Shown piece after piece: positions 1-5,912 of a stretch of DNA of 7,112 nt; the stretch's first letter is position 1, and each line of letters opens with the position of its first letter. The position numbers were made by a program, and so were the translations under genes. The stretch is from positions 1 to 7,112 of the forward strand of contig ONFW01000151.1 in the NCBI GenBank assembly GCA_900317215.1. The letters are read 5' to 3'. Under the pieces are notes generated by a model that worked only from the letters and a program-made list of their open reading frames with translations, did no database searches and had not been told where the DNA came from. The DNA comes from an uncultured Eubacteriales bacterium (GTDB lineage: Bacteria > Bacillota > Clostridia > Oscillospirales > Acutalibacteraceae).

Positions 1-701
1 ACGAGGTCAGTGCAGGACTTGATACCGTAGCTGTGCGCTGCCCGTCGGACAAGAATGCGAGAAGGCTCATTGAGCTTTCCTGTCCCCTTGCTGCCCCTTC
101 TGCAAATCTTTCGGGCAGCCCCAGCCCCACTACGGTTCGTCATGTGATCGACGACATGAACGGCAGGATAGACGCCATAATAGACGGCGGCGACTGCGAG
201 GTGGGTGTGGAGTCAACAGTAATAACGCTTGCTCAGGAGCCGCCCCGTCTTTTAAGACCGGGCGGCATTACCCTTGAACAGCTTCGTCAGGTTATCGGAG
301 AGGTCGAGGTGGATCCTGCCGTGACTGAGCCGCTAAAAAAGGGTGAGCAGGCGGCAAGCCCGGGAATGAAGTATAAGCATTATTCTCCGAGAGCAAACGT
401 AATTCTTTTAAAAGGCAGCAGAGAGGGATATATCTCTTATGTGAATGCCCGCAGCACCGGCAATACTGCTGCTTTATGCTATGACGAGGATATAAAAAGG
501 CTGACTCTTCCGTATATTTCCATAGGCGGGGCTGAGGACTACTGCACCCAGGCAAACAGACTGTTTGCCGCACTGAGAGAGGCGGACGAAAAGGGATTTG
601 ATACGGTATATGCACATTGTCCCGATACCTGCGGAGTAGGGCTTGCCGTATATAACAGAATGATAAGAGCCGCAGGCTTTGAGGTGATAGAGCTTGGTTA
701 G
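1..701 (+). CDS. sua5: Threonylcarbamoyl-AMP synthase, Sua5/YwlC type (5' end missing)
   Basis: This enzyme makes threonylcarbamoyl-AMP from threonine, bicarbonate and ATP, the first step of the t6A modification at position 37 of ANN-decoding tRNAs, in the cytoplasm. About 232 codons are visible, reading in frame from base 3. The family is usually near 340 residues, so roughly the first 110 lie outside the window. Visible YrdC-domain motifs are TVAVRCPS, APSANLSG, DGGDCEVGVESTVI and LLRPGGIT. They are followed by the linker ASPGMKYKHYSP, the hallmark of the two-domain Sua5 form, and a C-terminal Sua5 domain ending near GVGLAVYNRMIRAAGF. A GTG at base 33 is internal and not the real start, because family-like sequence continues upstream of it. 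The gene ends in TAG and overlaps coaE by 8 bases, suggesting one transcript. Family identity is secure; only the N-terminus is unseen. Confidence 0.95.
   Translation, partial: EVSAGLDTVAVRCPSDKNARRLIELSCPLAAPSANLSGSPSPTTVRHVIDDMNGRIDAIIDGGDCEVGVESTVITLAQEPPRLLRPGGITLEQLRQVIGEVEVDPAVTEPLKKGEQAASPGMKYKHYSPRANVILLKGSREGYISYVNARSTGNTAALCYDEDIKRLTLPYISIGGAEDYCTQANRLFAALREADEKGFDTVYAHCPDTCGVGLAVYNRMIRAAGFEVIELG
681..688 (+). promoter_or_regulatory. Ribosome binding site that fixes the coaE TTG start
   Basis: GAGGTGAT lies inside the end of the upstream gene, five bases before the TTG at 694. It matches the extended anti-Shine-Dalgarno complement closely. In-frame stops at 685 and 688 rule out any start further upstream, so TTG 694 is the only start that keeps the P-loop with its usual short leader. 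Confidence 0.8.
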
Positions 702-1305
702 CGTTGTAATAGGACTGACAGGGCAGACGGGCGCAGGCAAATCGACACTTGCTTCCTATGCGGAAGAAAAAGGCTGCAGAGTAGTCAATGCCGATGCTGT
801 AGCAAGAGAGGTCATGCAGGCAGGTTCTTCTCTGCTTAAGGGACTTGCAGAAATTTTCGGATATGATATAATAGACGATAAGGGCGGACTTAAAAGAAGG
901 CTGCTTGCTGAAAGAGCCTTTTCAACAAAGGAAAATACAGAGCTTCTCAACAGAATGACCCATTCCTGCATAAACCGGCGTGCGGAGGAATACATAAAAG
1001 AGTACAGAAAAGAGGGCGGCGTTATTGTATATGACTGTCCCTTGCTTTTTGAGAGCGGCGGCGATGCTCTGTGTGATATCACTGCGGCTGTAACAGCGCC
1101 GGAGAGCGTCAGAATGAACAGGATAATGAGCCGTGACGGTCTGACGGAGAAAGAGGCTTTGCTGAGAATAAGGGCGCAGAAGGACGAGGACTTTTACCGA
1201 ACCGGGGCGGATGTGGTGATAGACGGTTCGGCAGAAATGGAGAAGGTCATCAGGGATTTCGACGCCTTTCTTGAAGAAACGGCCCGTGAAAGAGGTATTC
1301 TATGA
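694..1305 (+). CDS. coaE: Dephospho-CoA kinase
   Basis: The product phosphorylates the 3'-hydroxyl of dephospho-CoA with ATP, the last step of coenzyme A synthesis. It has 203 residues, normal for the family (about 200). The Walker A P-loop GQTGAGKST spans residues 10-18, and the NADAVAR segment around D34 matches the conserved DAD-like region that carries the catalytic acid. The conserved DCPLLFESGG stretch sits near residues 112-121, the R-rich lid region RDGLTEKEALLRI follows, and ADVVIDGS near the C-terminus matches the family's ADxVIxN/DG motif. The start is TTG, chosen from the strong GAGGTGAT site just upstream. One small oddity is that the usual His-Pro of the 'THP' motif reads THS here. 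The gene overlaps its neighbours on both sides (8 bases upstream, ATGA downstream), so translation is probably coupled. Confidence 0.95.
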   Translation: MVSVVIGLTGQTGAGKSTLASYAEEKGCRVVNADAVAREVMQAGSSLLKGLAEIFGYDIIDDKGGLKRRLLAERAFSTKENTELLNRMTHSCINRRAEEYIKEYRKEGGVIVYDCPLLFESGGDALCDITAAVTAPESVRMNRIMSRDGLTEKEALLRIRAQKDEDFYRTGADVVIDGSAEMEKVIRDFDAFLEETARERGIL

Positions 1306-1886
1306 AAAAATTTACGATAAAGACCCTTGCGTTTATTCTGGTGACGTTTGGCTTGATAGCTCTTGCGGCAGTCGGACTGAGGATGCTGAACAAAACTGCG
1401 GTCGACACCTCCTATCCTCTTAAGTATGAGAAGGAGATAAATGCTGCCGCTGAGAAATACGGGGTGGACAAGGCGCTCATCTTTGCTGTGATAAAGACCG
1501 AGAGCGACTTCGATCCGGATGCAAGGAGCCATGCAGGGGCTATCGGACTGATGCAGATTGTGCCTGACACCTTTACATGGATGCAGACATATTATAAGGA
1601 TGAGAACAGCTATGATTTTGATGATCTCTATGACCCTGCGCTGAACATAGACTACGGAGCCGAGGTGCTTTCGGTGCTGCTTGAAATGTATGAAGCGGAG
1701 GAGACTGCGGTATGCGCTTATAATGCTGGTCTCGGGCATGTGAATGACTGGCTGGCTGACACTGAATACTCCGACGACGGCAAGACTCTGAAAAAAATTC
1801 CTTTCAAGGAAAGCGAAAACTATGTCAGACTCGTTGAAAGAAACAAGAGCATCTATAACAAGCTTTACTTTGATAAAAAACAATAA
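1302..1886 (+). CDS. Membrane-anchored lytic transglycosylase (SLT domain)
   Basis: This is predicted to cleave the MurNAc-GlcNAc bond of peptidoglycan with formation of 1,6-anhydro-MurNAc, acting outside the membrane. The 194-residue protein has a KK-flanked hydrophobic segment at residues 7-27, probably an uncleaved signal anchor, then an SLT/goose-lysozyme-like domain over about residues 43-190. Family motifs are clear: TES with catalytic E67, GAIGLMQI at 79-86, AYNAG at 139-143 and IPFKESENYV at 166-174. It is much shorter than E. coli Slt70, consistent with a minimal one-domain enzyme. ATG 1302 is part of an ATGA overlap with the coaE stop, and AGAGGT lies just upstream. Small SLT proteins placed after coaE occur in other Clostridia, as I recall. 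The substrate is inferred from family only, and an individual gene name cannot be assigned. Confidence 0.9.
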   Translation: MKKFTIKTLAFILVTFGLIALAAVGLRMLNKTAVDTSYPLKYEKEINAAAEKYGVDKALIFAVIKTESDFDPDARSHAGAIGLMQIVPDTFTWMQTYYKDENSYDFDDLYDPALNIDYGAEVLSVLLEMYEAEETAVCAYNAGLGHVNDWLADTEYSDDGKTLKKIPFKESENYVRLVERNKSIYNKLYFDKKQ

Positions 1887-1899
1887 AGGAGAGAATACA

Positions 1900-3348
1900 A
1901 TGTGCGAAGAAAAAAATGAAAAAAAGGAAAAGACAGAGGCTGAGCTTCTGAAGGAAAAGCTGCTTATCAAAAGAGAGAGCGGAGCAAAGACGCTGCCGGT
2001 TGAGGAGATCAAAAAGGCTGATGAGTTCTGCAAGGGCTATATGAGCTTTCTCGACAGGGCAAAGACAGAGAGAGAAGCAGTTGCAATAACGATTGCCGCT
2101 GCCGAGGCAAGGGGTTTTACGGAGTATGACCCCGATCTTACCTATAAGCCGGGCGATCAGGTTTATGTCAATAACAGAGGAAAGGCTCTCATACTCTGCG
2201 TTTTCGGCAAAAACGGCACAAAAAACGGCGTAAGGCTCGGAATAGCGCATATAGATTCGCCACGTCTTGACCTGAAGCCGAATCCTCTTTATGAGAGCAA
2301 CGATCTTGCTATGTTCAAGACACACTACTACGGCGGAATAAAGAAATATCAGTGGCCGACTGTTCCGCTTGCTCTCCACGGAGTTGTTGTGATGAAGAAC
2401 GGCGAGGTAAAAAATGTGTATATCGGCGACGATGAGAGCGAGCCGTGCTTCGTTGTCAGCGATCTTCTTCCTCATCTTGCCGTTGAGCAGATGTCAAAGG
2501 TGATGACAAAGGCATTTGACGGCGAGATGCTTAATGTGCTTGTCGGCAGCAGACCTTTCAGGAAGGATGAGGACAGCGAGAGCGTCAAGCTGAACATAAT
2601 GAATATCCTTTACGAAAAGTATGGCTTTACGGAGGAGGACTTTGTTTCGGCTGATCTCACCATGGTGCCTGCCGGCAGGGCAAGGGAGGTCGGTCTTGAC
2701 AGGAGTATGATAGGCGCTTACGGTCATGACGATAAGGTGTGCGCTTATCCCGCTATCCTTGCGGCGTTTGACACTGAGCTGCCGGATTCTACAGTAATAA
2801 CCGTTCTCACCGACCGTGAGGAGATAGGCAGTGACGGCGCAACGGGAATGAAGTGTACCTATCTTGCAGACTTTATAGCAGATCTTGCCGAGGCTGACGG
2901 AATGAGACTGCGTCATGTAATGGCAAAGACGACCTGTCTCTCCGCAGATGTCAATGCAGCCTTCGACCCCACCTATGCGAGCGCATTTGAGGCGAATAAT
3001 TCAAGCTATATCAACAACGGAGCCGTTATCACAAAGTATACCGGCAGCGGGGGAAAATACAGCACCTCAGATGCCACAGCCGAATATATGGCAAGGATAA
3101 GAAGGATACTTGATGAGAAAGAGGTGCTGTGGCAGACAGGCGAGCTTGGCAAGGTGGACGGCGGCGGCGGCGGAACTATCGCAAAATTTATTGCGAATCT
3201 TAATGCCGATGTTGTTGATCTCGGCGTGCCCGTGCTGAGCATGCATGCTCCCTTTGAGGTTGTGTCTAAGATTGATGTTTTCGAGACCTTCAGAGCGCTG
3301 TATGAGTTCTATAATTACCCGTCCGAGTATGATATGAAGGAAGAATAA
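1900..3348 (+). CDS. M18 family zinc aminopeptidase
   Basis: This is a predicted cytoplasmic aminopeptidase that releases N-terminal residues from peptides using a two-zinc centre. The family's two-domain, dodecamer-forming enzymes prefer acidic or neutral residues, but specificity here cannot be read from sequence. The chosen ATG gives 482 residues and has AAAGGAGAG eight bases upstream. An in-frame TTG-type start at 1822 would lie inside the transglycosylase gene and add a sequence with no family resemblance. Likely metal and catalytic residues are H117 (GIAHIDSPRLD), D277 or D278 (GHDDK), E307 and E308 (TDREEIGSDG), D350 (LSADVNAAFDP) and H449 (LSMHAPFE). The N-terminal 40 residues are very lysine- and glutamate-rich. 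A run of five glycines (421-425) is encoded by four GGC and one GGA. It is the last gene before a terminator and 13 bases after the transglycosylase, so it most likely belongs to that operon. Confidence 0.93.
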   Translation: MCEEKNEKKEKTEAELLKEKLLIKRESGAKTLPVEEIKKADEFCKGYMSFLDRAKTEREAVAITIAAAEARGFTEYDPDLTYKPGDQVYVNNRGKALILCVFGKNGTKNGVRLGIAHIDSPRLDLKPNPLYESNDLAMFKTHYYGGIKKYQWPTVPLALHGVVVMKNGEVKNVYIGDDESEPCFVVSDLLPHLAVEQMSKVMTKAFDGEMLNVLVGSRPFRKDEDSESVKLNIMNILYEKYGFTEEDFVSADLTMVPAGRAREVGLDRSMIGAYGHDDKVCAYPAILAAFDTELPDSTVITVLTDREEIGSDGATGMKCTYLADFIADLAEADGMRLRHVMAKTTCLSADVNAAFDPTYASAFEANNSSYINNGAVITKYTGSGGKYSTSDATAEYMARIRRILDEKEVLWQTGELGKVDGGGGGTIAKFIANLNADVVDLGVPVLSMHAPFEVVSKIDVFETFRALYEFYNYPSEYDMKEE

Positions 3349-3356
3349 GATCGTAT

Positions 3357-3399
3357 AAAAGAGGCTATCGGCATTAAAGACAGCCTCTTTTTACTTTTT
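3357..3399 (+). terminator. Intrinsic terminator after the aminopeptidase gene
   Basis: AAAAGAGGCT (3357-3366) pairs perfectly with AGCCTCTTTT (3382-3391) around a 15-base loop. The T-rich tail runs TTTTTACTTTTT to 3399. It starts eight bases after the TAA of the M18 gene and separates the left operon from the murA promoter. The A-rich left foot could let it work weakly in the other direction, but no gene converges on it. Confidence 0.88.
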
Positions 3400-3411
3400 G
3401 CGCTGATAAGC

Positions 3412-3474
3412 TTTTGCATATCTGCGGCTAAATCAACAATTCGGGTGTAAAGCTGAAAGGATTATTATGCAAAA
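3412..3474. repeat. Spaced 9-base inverted repeat
   Basis: TTTTGCATA at 3412-3420 is the exact reverse complement of TATGCAAAA at 3466-3474, with 45 bases between. It lies between the upstream terminator and the murA promoter. No protein or RNA role can be assigned. In AT-rich DNA an arm of this length can arise by chance, so this records an observation rather than a proven element. Confidence 0.4.
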
Positions 3475-3486
3475 ATGAAATATTGA

Positions 3487-3502
3487 GTAACAATAATGTT
3501 AC
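3487..3502. promoter_or_regulatory. Possible operator palindrome upstream of the murA promoter
   Basis: GTAACA-ATAA-TGTTAC is a perfect 6+6 inverted repeat with a 4-base spacer. It ends 15 bases before the -35 box, so its centre is near -58 from the expected transcription start. That size and position suit a dimeric regulator. The half-site TGTTAC fits the WalR hexamer pattern (TGTWAH), but WalR boxes are direct repeats spaced by five bases, which this is not. The regulator is unknown. Confidence 0.4.
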
Positions 3503-3517
3503 AAAGCGGATTTTATA

Positions 3518-3546
3518 TTGACAATTTACTCCCAATGTATTATCAT
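3518..3546 (+). promoter_or_regulatory. Sigma-A type promoter for murA
   Basis: A perfect -35 TTGACA (3518-3523) is followed by exactly 17 bases and the -10 hexamer TATCAT (3541-3546), one mismatch from TATAAT. Transcription would start near 3553, giving a leader of about 150 bases before the murA TTG. It is the only near-consensus promoter I see in the window and follows directly on the terminator of the upstream operon. Confidence 0.85.
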
Positions 3547-3647
3547 TACAAAAGAATTGCTTTATTTATTTCGGTTAATTCTAAACATATATTTAGTGCA
3601 TAATATACAAAGTTGTTCGGCTTTACAGAAAAAAATCGGACATCACG

Positions 3648-3666
3648 CAGACGGTTCCCCCGTCTG
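3648..3666 (+). promoter_or_regulatory. GC-rich hairpin in the murA leader
   Basis: CAGACGG (3648-3654) pairs with CCGTCTG (3660-3666) around the loop TTCCC. A G-T pair can extend the stem by one. It sits 24 bases before the ribosome binding site and has no T-run after it, so it is not a standard terminator. It could stabilise the message, pause polymerase or be part of a larger leader fold. The role is unproven. Confidence 0.5.
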
Positions 3667-3690
3667 TATTACTCAGATATACAGCCTGTT

Positions 3691-3696
3691 GAGGAG
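3691..3696 (+). promoter_or_regulatory. Ribosome binding site that fixes the murA TTG start
   Basis: GAGGAG lies nine bases before TTG 3706. This start places the MurA N-terminus exactly at the usual family position, with the conserved Lys-Asn pair at residues 22-23. An earlier in-frame start at 3613 would add 31 residues with no MurA resemblance. Confidence 0.85.
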
Positions 3697-3705
3697 TGTT
3701 GCTTT

Positions 3706-4986
3706 TTGAGACAGATAGTTATAAACGGAGGAAAAAGACTTGAGGGAACAGTAAATATCAGTGGAGCAAAAAATGCTGCCGTAGCTATCATCCCCGCCGT
3801 TATCCTGTCTGACGGAGTCTGCCGTATCGAGAATATCCCCAATATTATGGACGTGAACTATATAGCAAATATAATGCATGAAATGGGAGCAAGGGTAAAC
3901 AGGATAAATAAATCTACCCTTGAGATAGACCCCTCATATATCAGAAGACCCGTTGCGGACTATGATATCGTGAGGCGTATGCGTGCGTCCTGCTATCTTC
4001 TCGGCTCTATGCTCGGCAAGTTCCGCCATGCAGAGGTGGCTCTTCCCGGCGGCTGTGATTTTGGTGTAAGACCCATAGATCAGCACCTCAAGGGCTTCAG
4101 TATCCTCGGCGCTGTTCACAGCGTTTCAGGCGGAATGATAACTGTAAAGGCAGATAACCTTATAGGTGGACATGTGTATCTTGATGTCGTTTCAGTGGGT
4201 GCGACTGTTAATATCATGCTTGCCGCAGTCAAGGCGGAGGGCAGGACTATTATTGAAAATGCCGCTAAAGAACCGCATATCGTCGATCTTGCCAACTTCC
4301 TCAACTCAATGGGCGCCGATGTCAGAGGCGCAGGCACCGATGTTATCAAGATCAACGGTGTAAAGCATTTGAACGGTACAACCTATTCGATAATCCCCGA
4401 CCAGATCGAGGCAGGTACATACATGGTAGCTGCCGCAGCGACAGGCGGAGATGTTATGATAAAAAATGTTATAACCAAGCATCTTGACCCCATTACCCTC
4501 AAACTGCGTGAAATGGGTATTCAGGTGGAAGAATACGATGATGCTGTGAGAGTCTCAAGAACAGGAGAGCTGAAACGCTGCAACGTAAAGACTCATCCTC
4601 ATCCCGGATTTCCGACAGATATGCAGCCGCAGATCGCTGCCCTGCTCTCTATAGCTCAGGGTACGAGCATCGTTACCGAGGCTGTTTGGGACAACCGCTT
4701 CCGCTATGTCGAGGAACTCAAGAGAATGGGTGCGGTTATTTCGGTAGACGGCAAGGTCGCTGTAATCGAAGGGGTAAAGGAGCTCAACGGAGCGCCTGTA
4801 AAGGCAACTGATCTTCGTGCAGGAGCAGCTATGGTCATAGCAGCCCTCAGTGCAAGAGGTATAACACATATAGAGGATATAGAATATATCGAGAGAGGCT
4901 ATGAGGATATAGTCGAAAAGCTCTCAGCTCTCGGTGCGGATATCCGCATAATCTATACCGACGACGGTGTGGCTCAGAGAGCATAA
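3706..4986 (+). CDS. murA: UDP-N-acetylglucosamine 1-carboxyvinyltransferase (MurA, MurZ/MurA2-like)
   Basis: MurA transfers enolpyruvate from phosphoenolpyruvate to UDP-GlcNAc, the committed cytoplasmic step of peptidoglycan synthesis. From the TTG at 3706 the protein has 426 residues, typical for the family. Catalytic landmarks are all present: K22 and N23 (SGAKNAA), R93 (RMRAS), C117 in PGGCDFGVRP, R122, D305 (PTDMQPQ) and R397 (IERGYE), with most positions equal or nearly equal to E. coli numbering. Cys117 corresponds to the residue alkylated by fosfomycin, so the enzyme is expected to be sensitive. Phrases such as LDVVSVGATVNIMLAA, DQIEAGTYMVAAAATGG and KTHPHPGFPTD resemble the MurZ/MurA2 paralogue of low-GC Gram-positives. 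That paralogue call is by eye. It has its own promoter and a long leader. It is followed by a strong RNA hairpin and then walJ. Confidence 0.95.
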   Translation: MRQIVINGGKRLEGTVNISGAKNAAVAIIPAVILSDGVCRIENIPNIMDVNYIANIMHEMGARVNRINKSTLEIDPSYIRRPVADYDIVRRMRASCYLLGSMLGKFRHAEVALPGGCDFGVRPIDQHLKGFSILGAVHSVSGGMITVKADNLIGGHVYLDVVSVGATVNIMLAAVKAEGRTIIENAAKEPHIVDLANFLNSMGADVRGAGTDVIKINGVKHLNGTTYSIIPDQIEAGTYMVAAAATGGDVMIKNVITKHLDPITLKLREMGIQVEEYDDAVRVSRTGELKRCNVKTHPHPGFPTDMQPQIAALLSIAQGTSIVTEAVWDNRFRYVEELKRMGAVISVDGKVAVIEGVKELNGAPVKATDLRAGAAMVIAALSARGITHIEDIEYIERGYEDIVEKLSALGADIRIIYTDDGVAQRA

Positions 4987-4997
4987 ACGGATCTGTT

Positions 4998-5029
4998 CAG
5001 GTGCATTATCCGAAAGGGTAATGTGCCTG
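4998..5029 (+). ncRNA. 14-bp intergenic RNA hairpin with GAAA tetraloop
   Basis: Bases 4998-5011 pair with 5016-5029 around a GAAA loop closed by C-G. All 14 positions pair in RNA, 11 as Watson-Crick pairs and three as G-U wobbles (5009/5018, 5003/5024, 5002/5025). On the opposite strand the wobbles would become A-C mismatches, so the fold suits the + strand transcript. It begins 12 bases after the murA stop and ends 38 bases before walJ. Only three T residues follow, so it is not a classic intrinsic terminator. It may be a processing, stability or attenuation element. Confidence 0.65.
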
Positions 5030-5067
5030 CTTTGATATCGGAGACATTTAAGGGAAAGGGTGTAAAT

Positions 5068-5859
5068 ATGCCAAAGCTTTGTCCGCTTTTCAGCGGAAGC
5101 TCGGGAAACAGCTATTATCTTGAAAGCGCAGGCAGCGGAATACTCATTGACTGCGGCAGAAATGCAAAGCAGATAGAGCTTGCACTGCGTGAAAGGGAGA
5201 TCGACCTCAACAGAATAAGGGCTGTGTTCATTACGCATGAGCATAGCGACCATATCAGTGCTCTTAAGGTGTTTGCATCAAGATATAAGCTCAGAGTCTA
5301 TGCCACAGAGGGAACAGGAGCTGAGCTGAGAGCTAAGGGATTGATAAAGGACGATACAGTGCTTCTGAGTGCGGACTATAAGGGCGTTGAGCTTGACAGC
5401 ATGCGAATAACACCGTTTCCTATATCCCACGACTGCGCGGAGGGCTGCGGCTACTTTGTGGAGACTCAGGACGGGCGCAGAACGGCTTTTGCAACAGACA
5501 CGGGAATCATTACCCCTGAAATAAAAAAAGCTCTGACCGGCTGTGATACTGTCGTTCTGGAGTCAAACCATGATGTCGGAATGCTGCAGTGCGGCGGATA
5601 CCCTTACATACTAAAAAGAAGGATACTCTCCGACAGAGGACACCTTTCAAATGAGGAGTGCGCCCGAATCGCTGCTCAGCTTGTCGGGACGGGTACTACA
5701 AGACTCCTTCTTGCCCACCTGAGCCGTGAAAACAATATTCCGGAGCTTGCAGAAAAAACAGCATTGTGTGAGCTGCAGTGCTCTGGCATGAAAAAAGGTA
5801 TAGATTATTTGTTGTCGGTCGTTCCCGAGACCGGACAGGCAGTTCCTGTGATATACTGA
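5068..5859 (+). CDS. walJ: WalJ/YycJ-type metallo-beta-lactamase-fold hydrolase
   Basis: This is a cytoplasmic metallo-hydrolase of the WalJ/YycJ/VicX family. In Bacillus, members are linked to the WalRK cell-wall regulon, and a Bacillus anthracis YycJ has reported 5'-3' exonuclease activity. The natural substrate is not settled. The 263-residue product matches family length. Visible motifs are SGSSGNSYYLES at 9-20, ILIDCG at 25-30, the metal motif THEHSDH with H57, H59, D61 and H62, PISHDC with H121, ATDTG with D144, ESNHDVGML at 165-173 and ILSDRGHLSN with H192, all characteristic of WalJ rather than generic lactamases. ATG 5068 is preceded by AAAGGGTG. A longer in-frame reading from a TTG at 5023 would begin inside the intergenic hairpin and adds no family sequence. 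It lies between murA and rlmH without walR, walK or htrA. Confidence 0.92.
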   Translation: MPKLCPLFSGSSGNSYYLESAGSGILIDCGRNAKQIELALREREIDLNRIRAVFITHEHSDHISALKVFASRYKLRVYATEGTGAELRAKGLIKDDTVLLSADYKGVELDSMRITPFPISHDCAEGCGYFVETQDGRRTAFATDTGIITPEIKKALTGCDTVVLESNHDVGMLQCGGYPYILKRRILSDRGHLSNEECARIAAQLVGTGTTRLLLAHLSRENNIPELAEKTALCELQCSGMKKGIDYLLSVVPETGQAVPVIY

Positions 5860-5898
5860 CAGCATCAGCGTTACGATCAAGTATAGTTTTATGCTCTC

Positions 5899-5904
5899 GG
5901 GGAG
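5899..5904 (+). promoter_or_regulatory. Ribosome binding site that fixes the rlmH GTG start
   Basis: GGGGAG lies eight bases before GTG 5913. The reading frame stays open upstream to 5778, but that stretch overlaps walJ out of frame and shows no RlmH resemblance. GTG 5913 gives the usual 159-residue protein. Confidence 0.75.
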
Positions 5905-5912
5905 ATGATAAG

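Larger units (their letters stand above)
3400..3705 (+). other. Intergenic control region ahead of murA
   Basis: About 306 bases with no credible gene. The region is AT-rich, especially 3461-3620. It contains, in order, a widely spaced inverted repeat, a short palindrome, a near-consensus promoter, a leader of about 150 bases and a GC-rich hairpin shortly before the murA ribosome binding site. I compared the leader by eye with common riboswitch and T-box signatures and did not recognise any of them. A weak extra -10-like sequence, TGCATAAT at 3597-3604, has no good -35 partner. Confidence 0.7.

Noticed and set aside
1822..1899. Upstream start for the M18 aminopeptidase
   Set aside because: It lies within the transglycosylase coding sequence in another frame, and ATG 1900 has AAAGGAGAG at proper spacing.
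1194..2033. Long minus-strand open frame of 279 codons opposite coaE, the transglycosylase and the start of the M18 gene
   Set aside because: It spans three well-supported + strand genes, its product is low-complexity Ser/Phe-rich sequence typical of an antisense shadow, and it has no family motifs.
3487..3507. WalR binding box upstream of murA
   Set aside because: Only a single hexamer of the right form is present in each orientation. The required direct repeat with a five-base gap is missing.
3613..3705. 31-residue N-terminal extension of MurA
   Set aside because: The extension does not resemble MurA and has no good ribosome binding site, whereas GAGGAG and the TTG at 3706 give the standard N-terminus.
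3518..3709. 63-codon + strand frame in the murA leader
   Set aside because: Its first codon is the TTG of the -35 box itself, so it could not be fully transcribed from that promoter. No ribosome binding site precedes it.
4998..5035. The murA-walJ hairpin as an intrinsic terminator
   Set aside because: Only three T residues follow the stem, and walJ continues closely downstream with no convincing new promoter, so full termination is unlikely.
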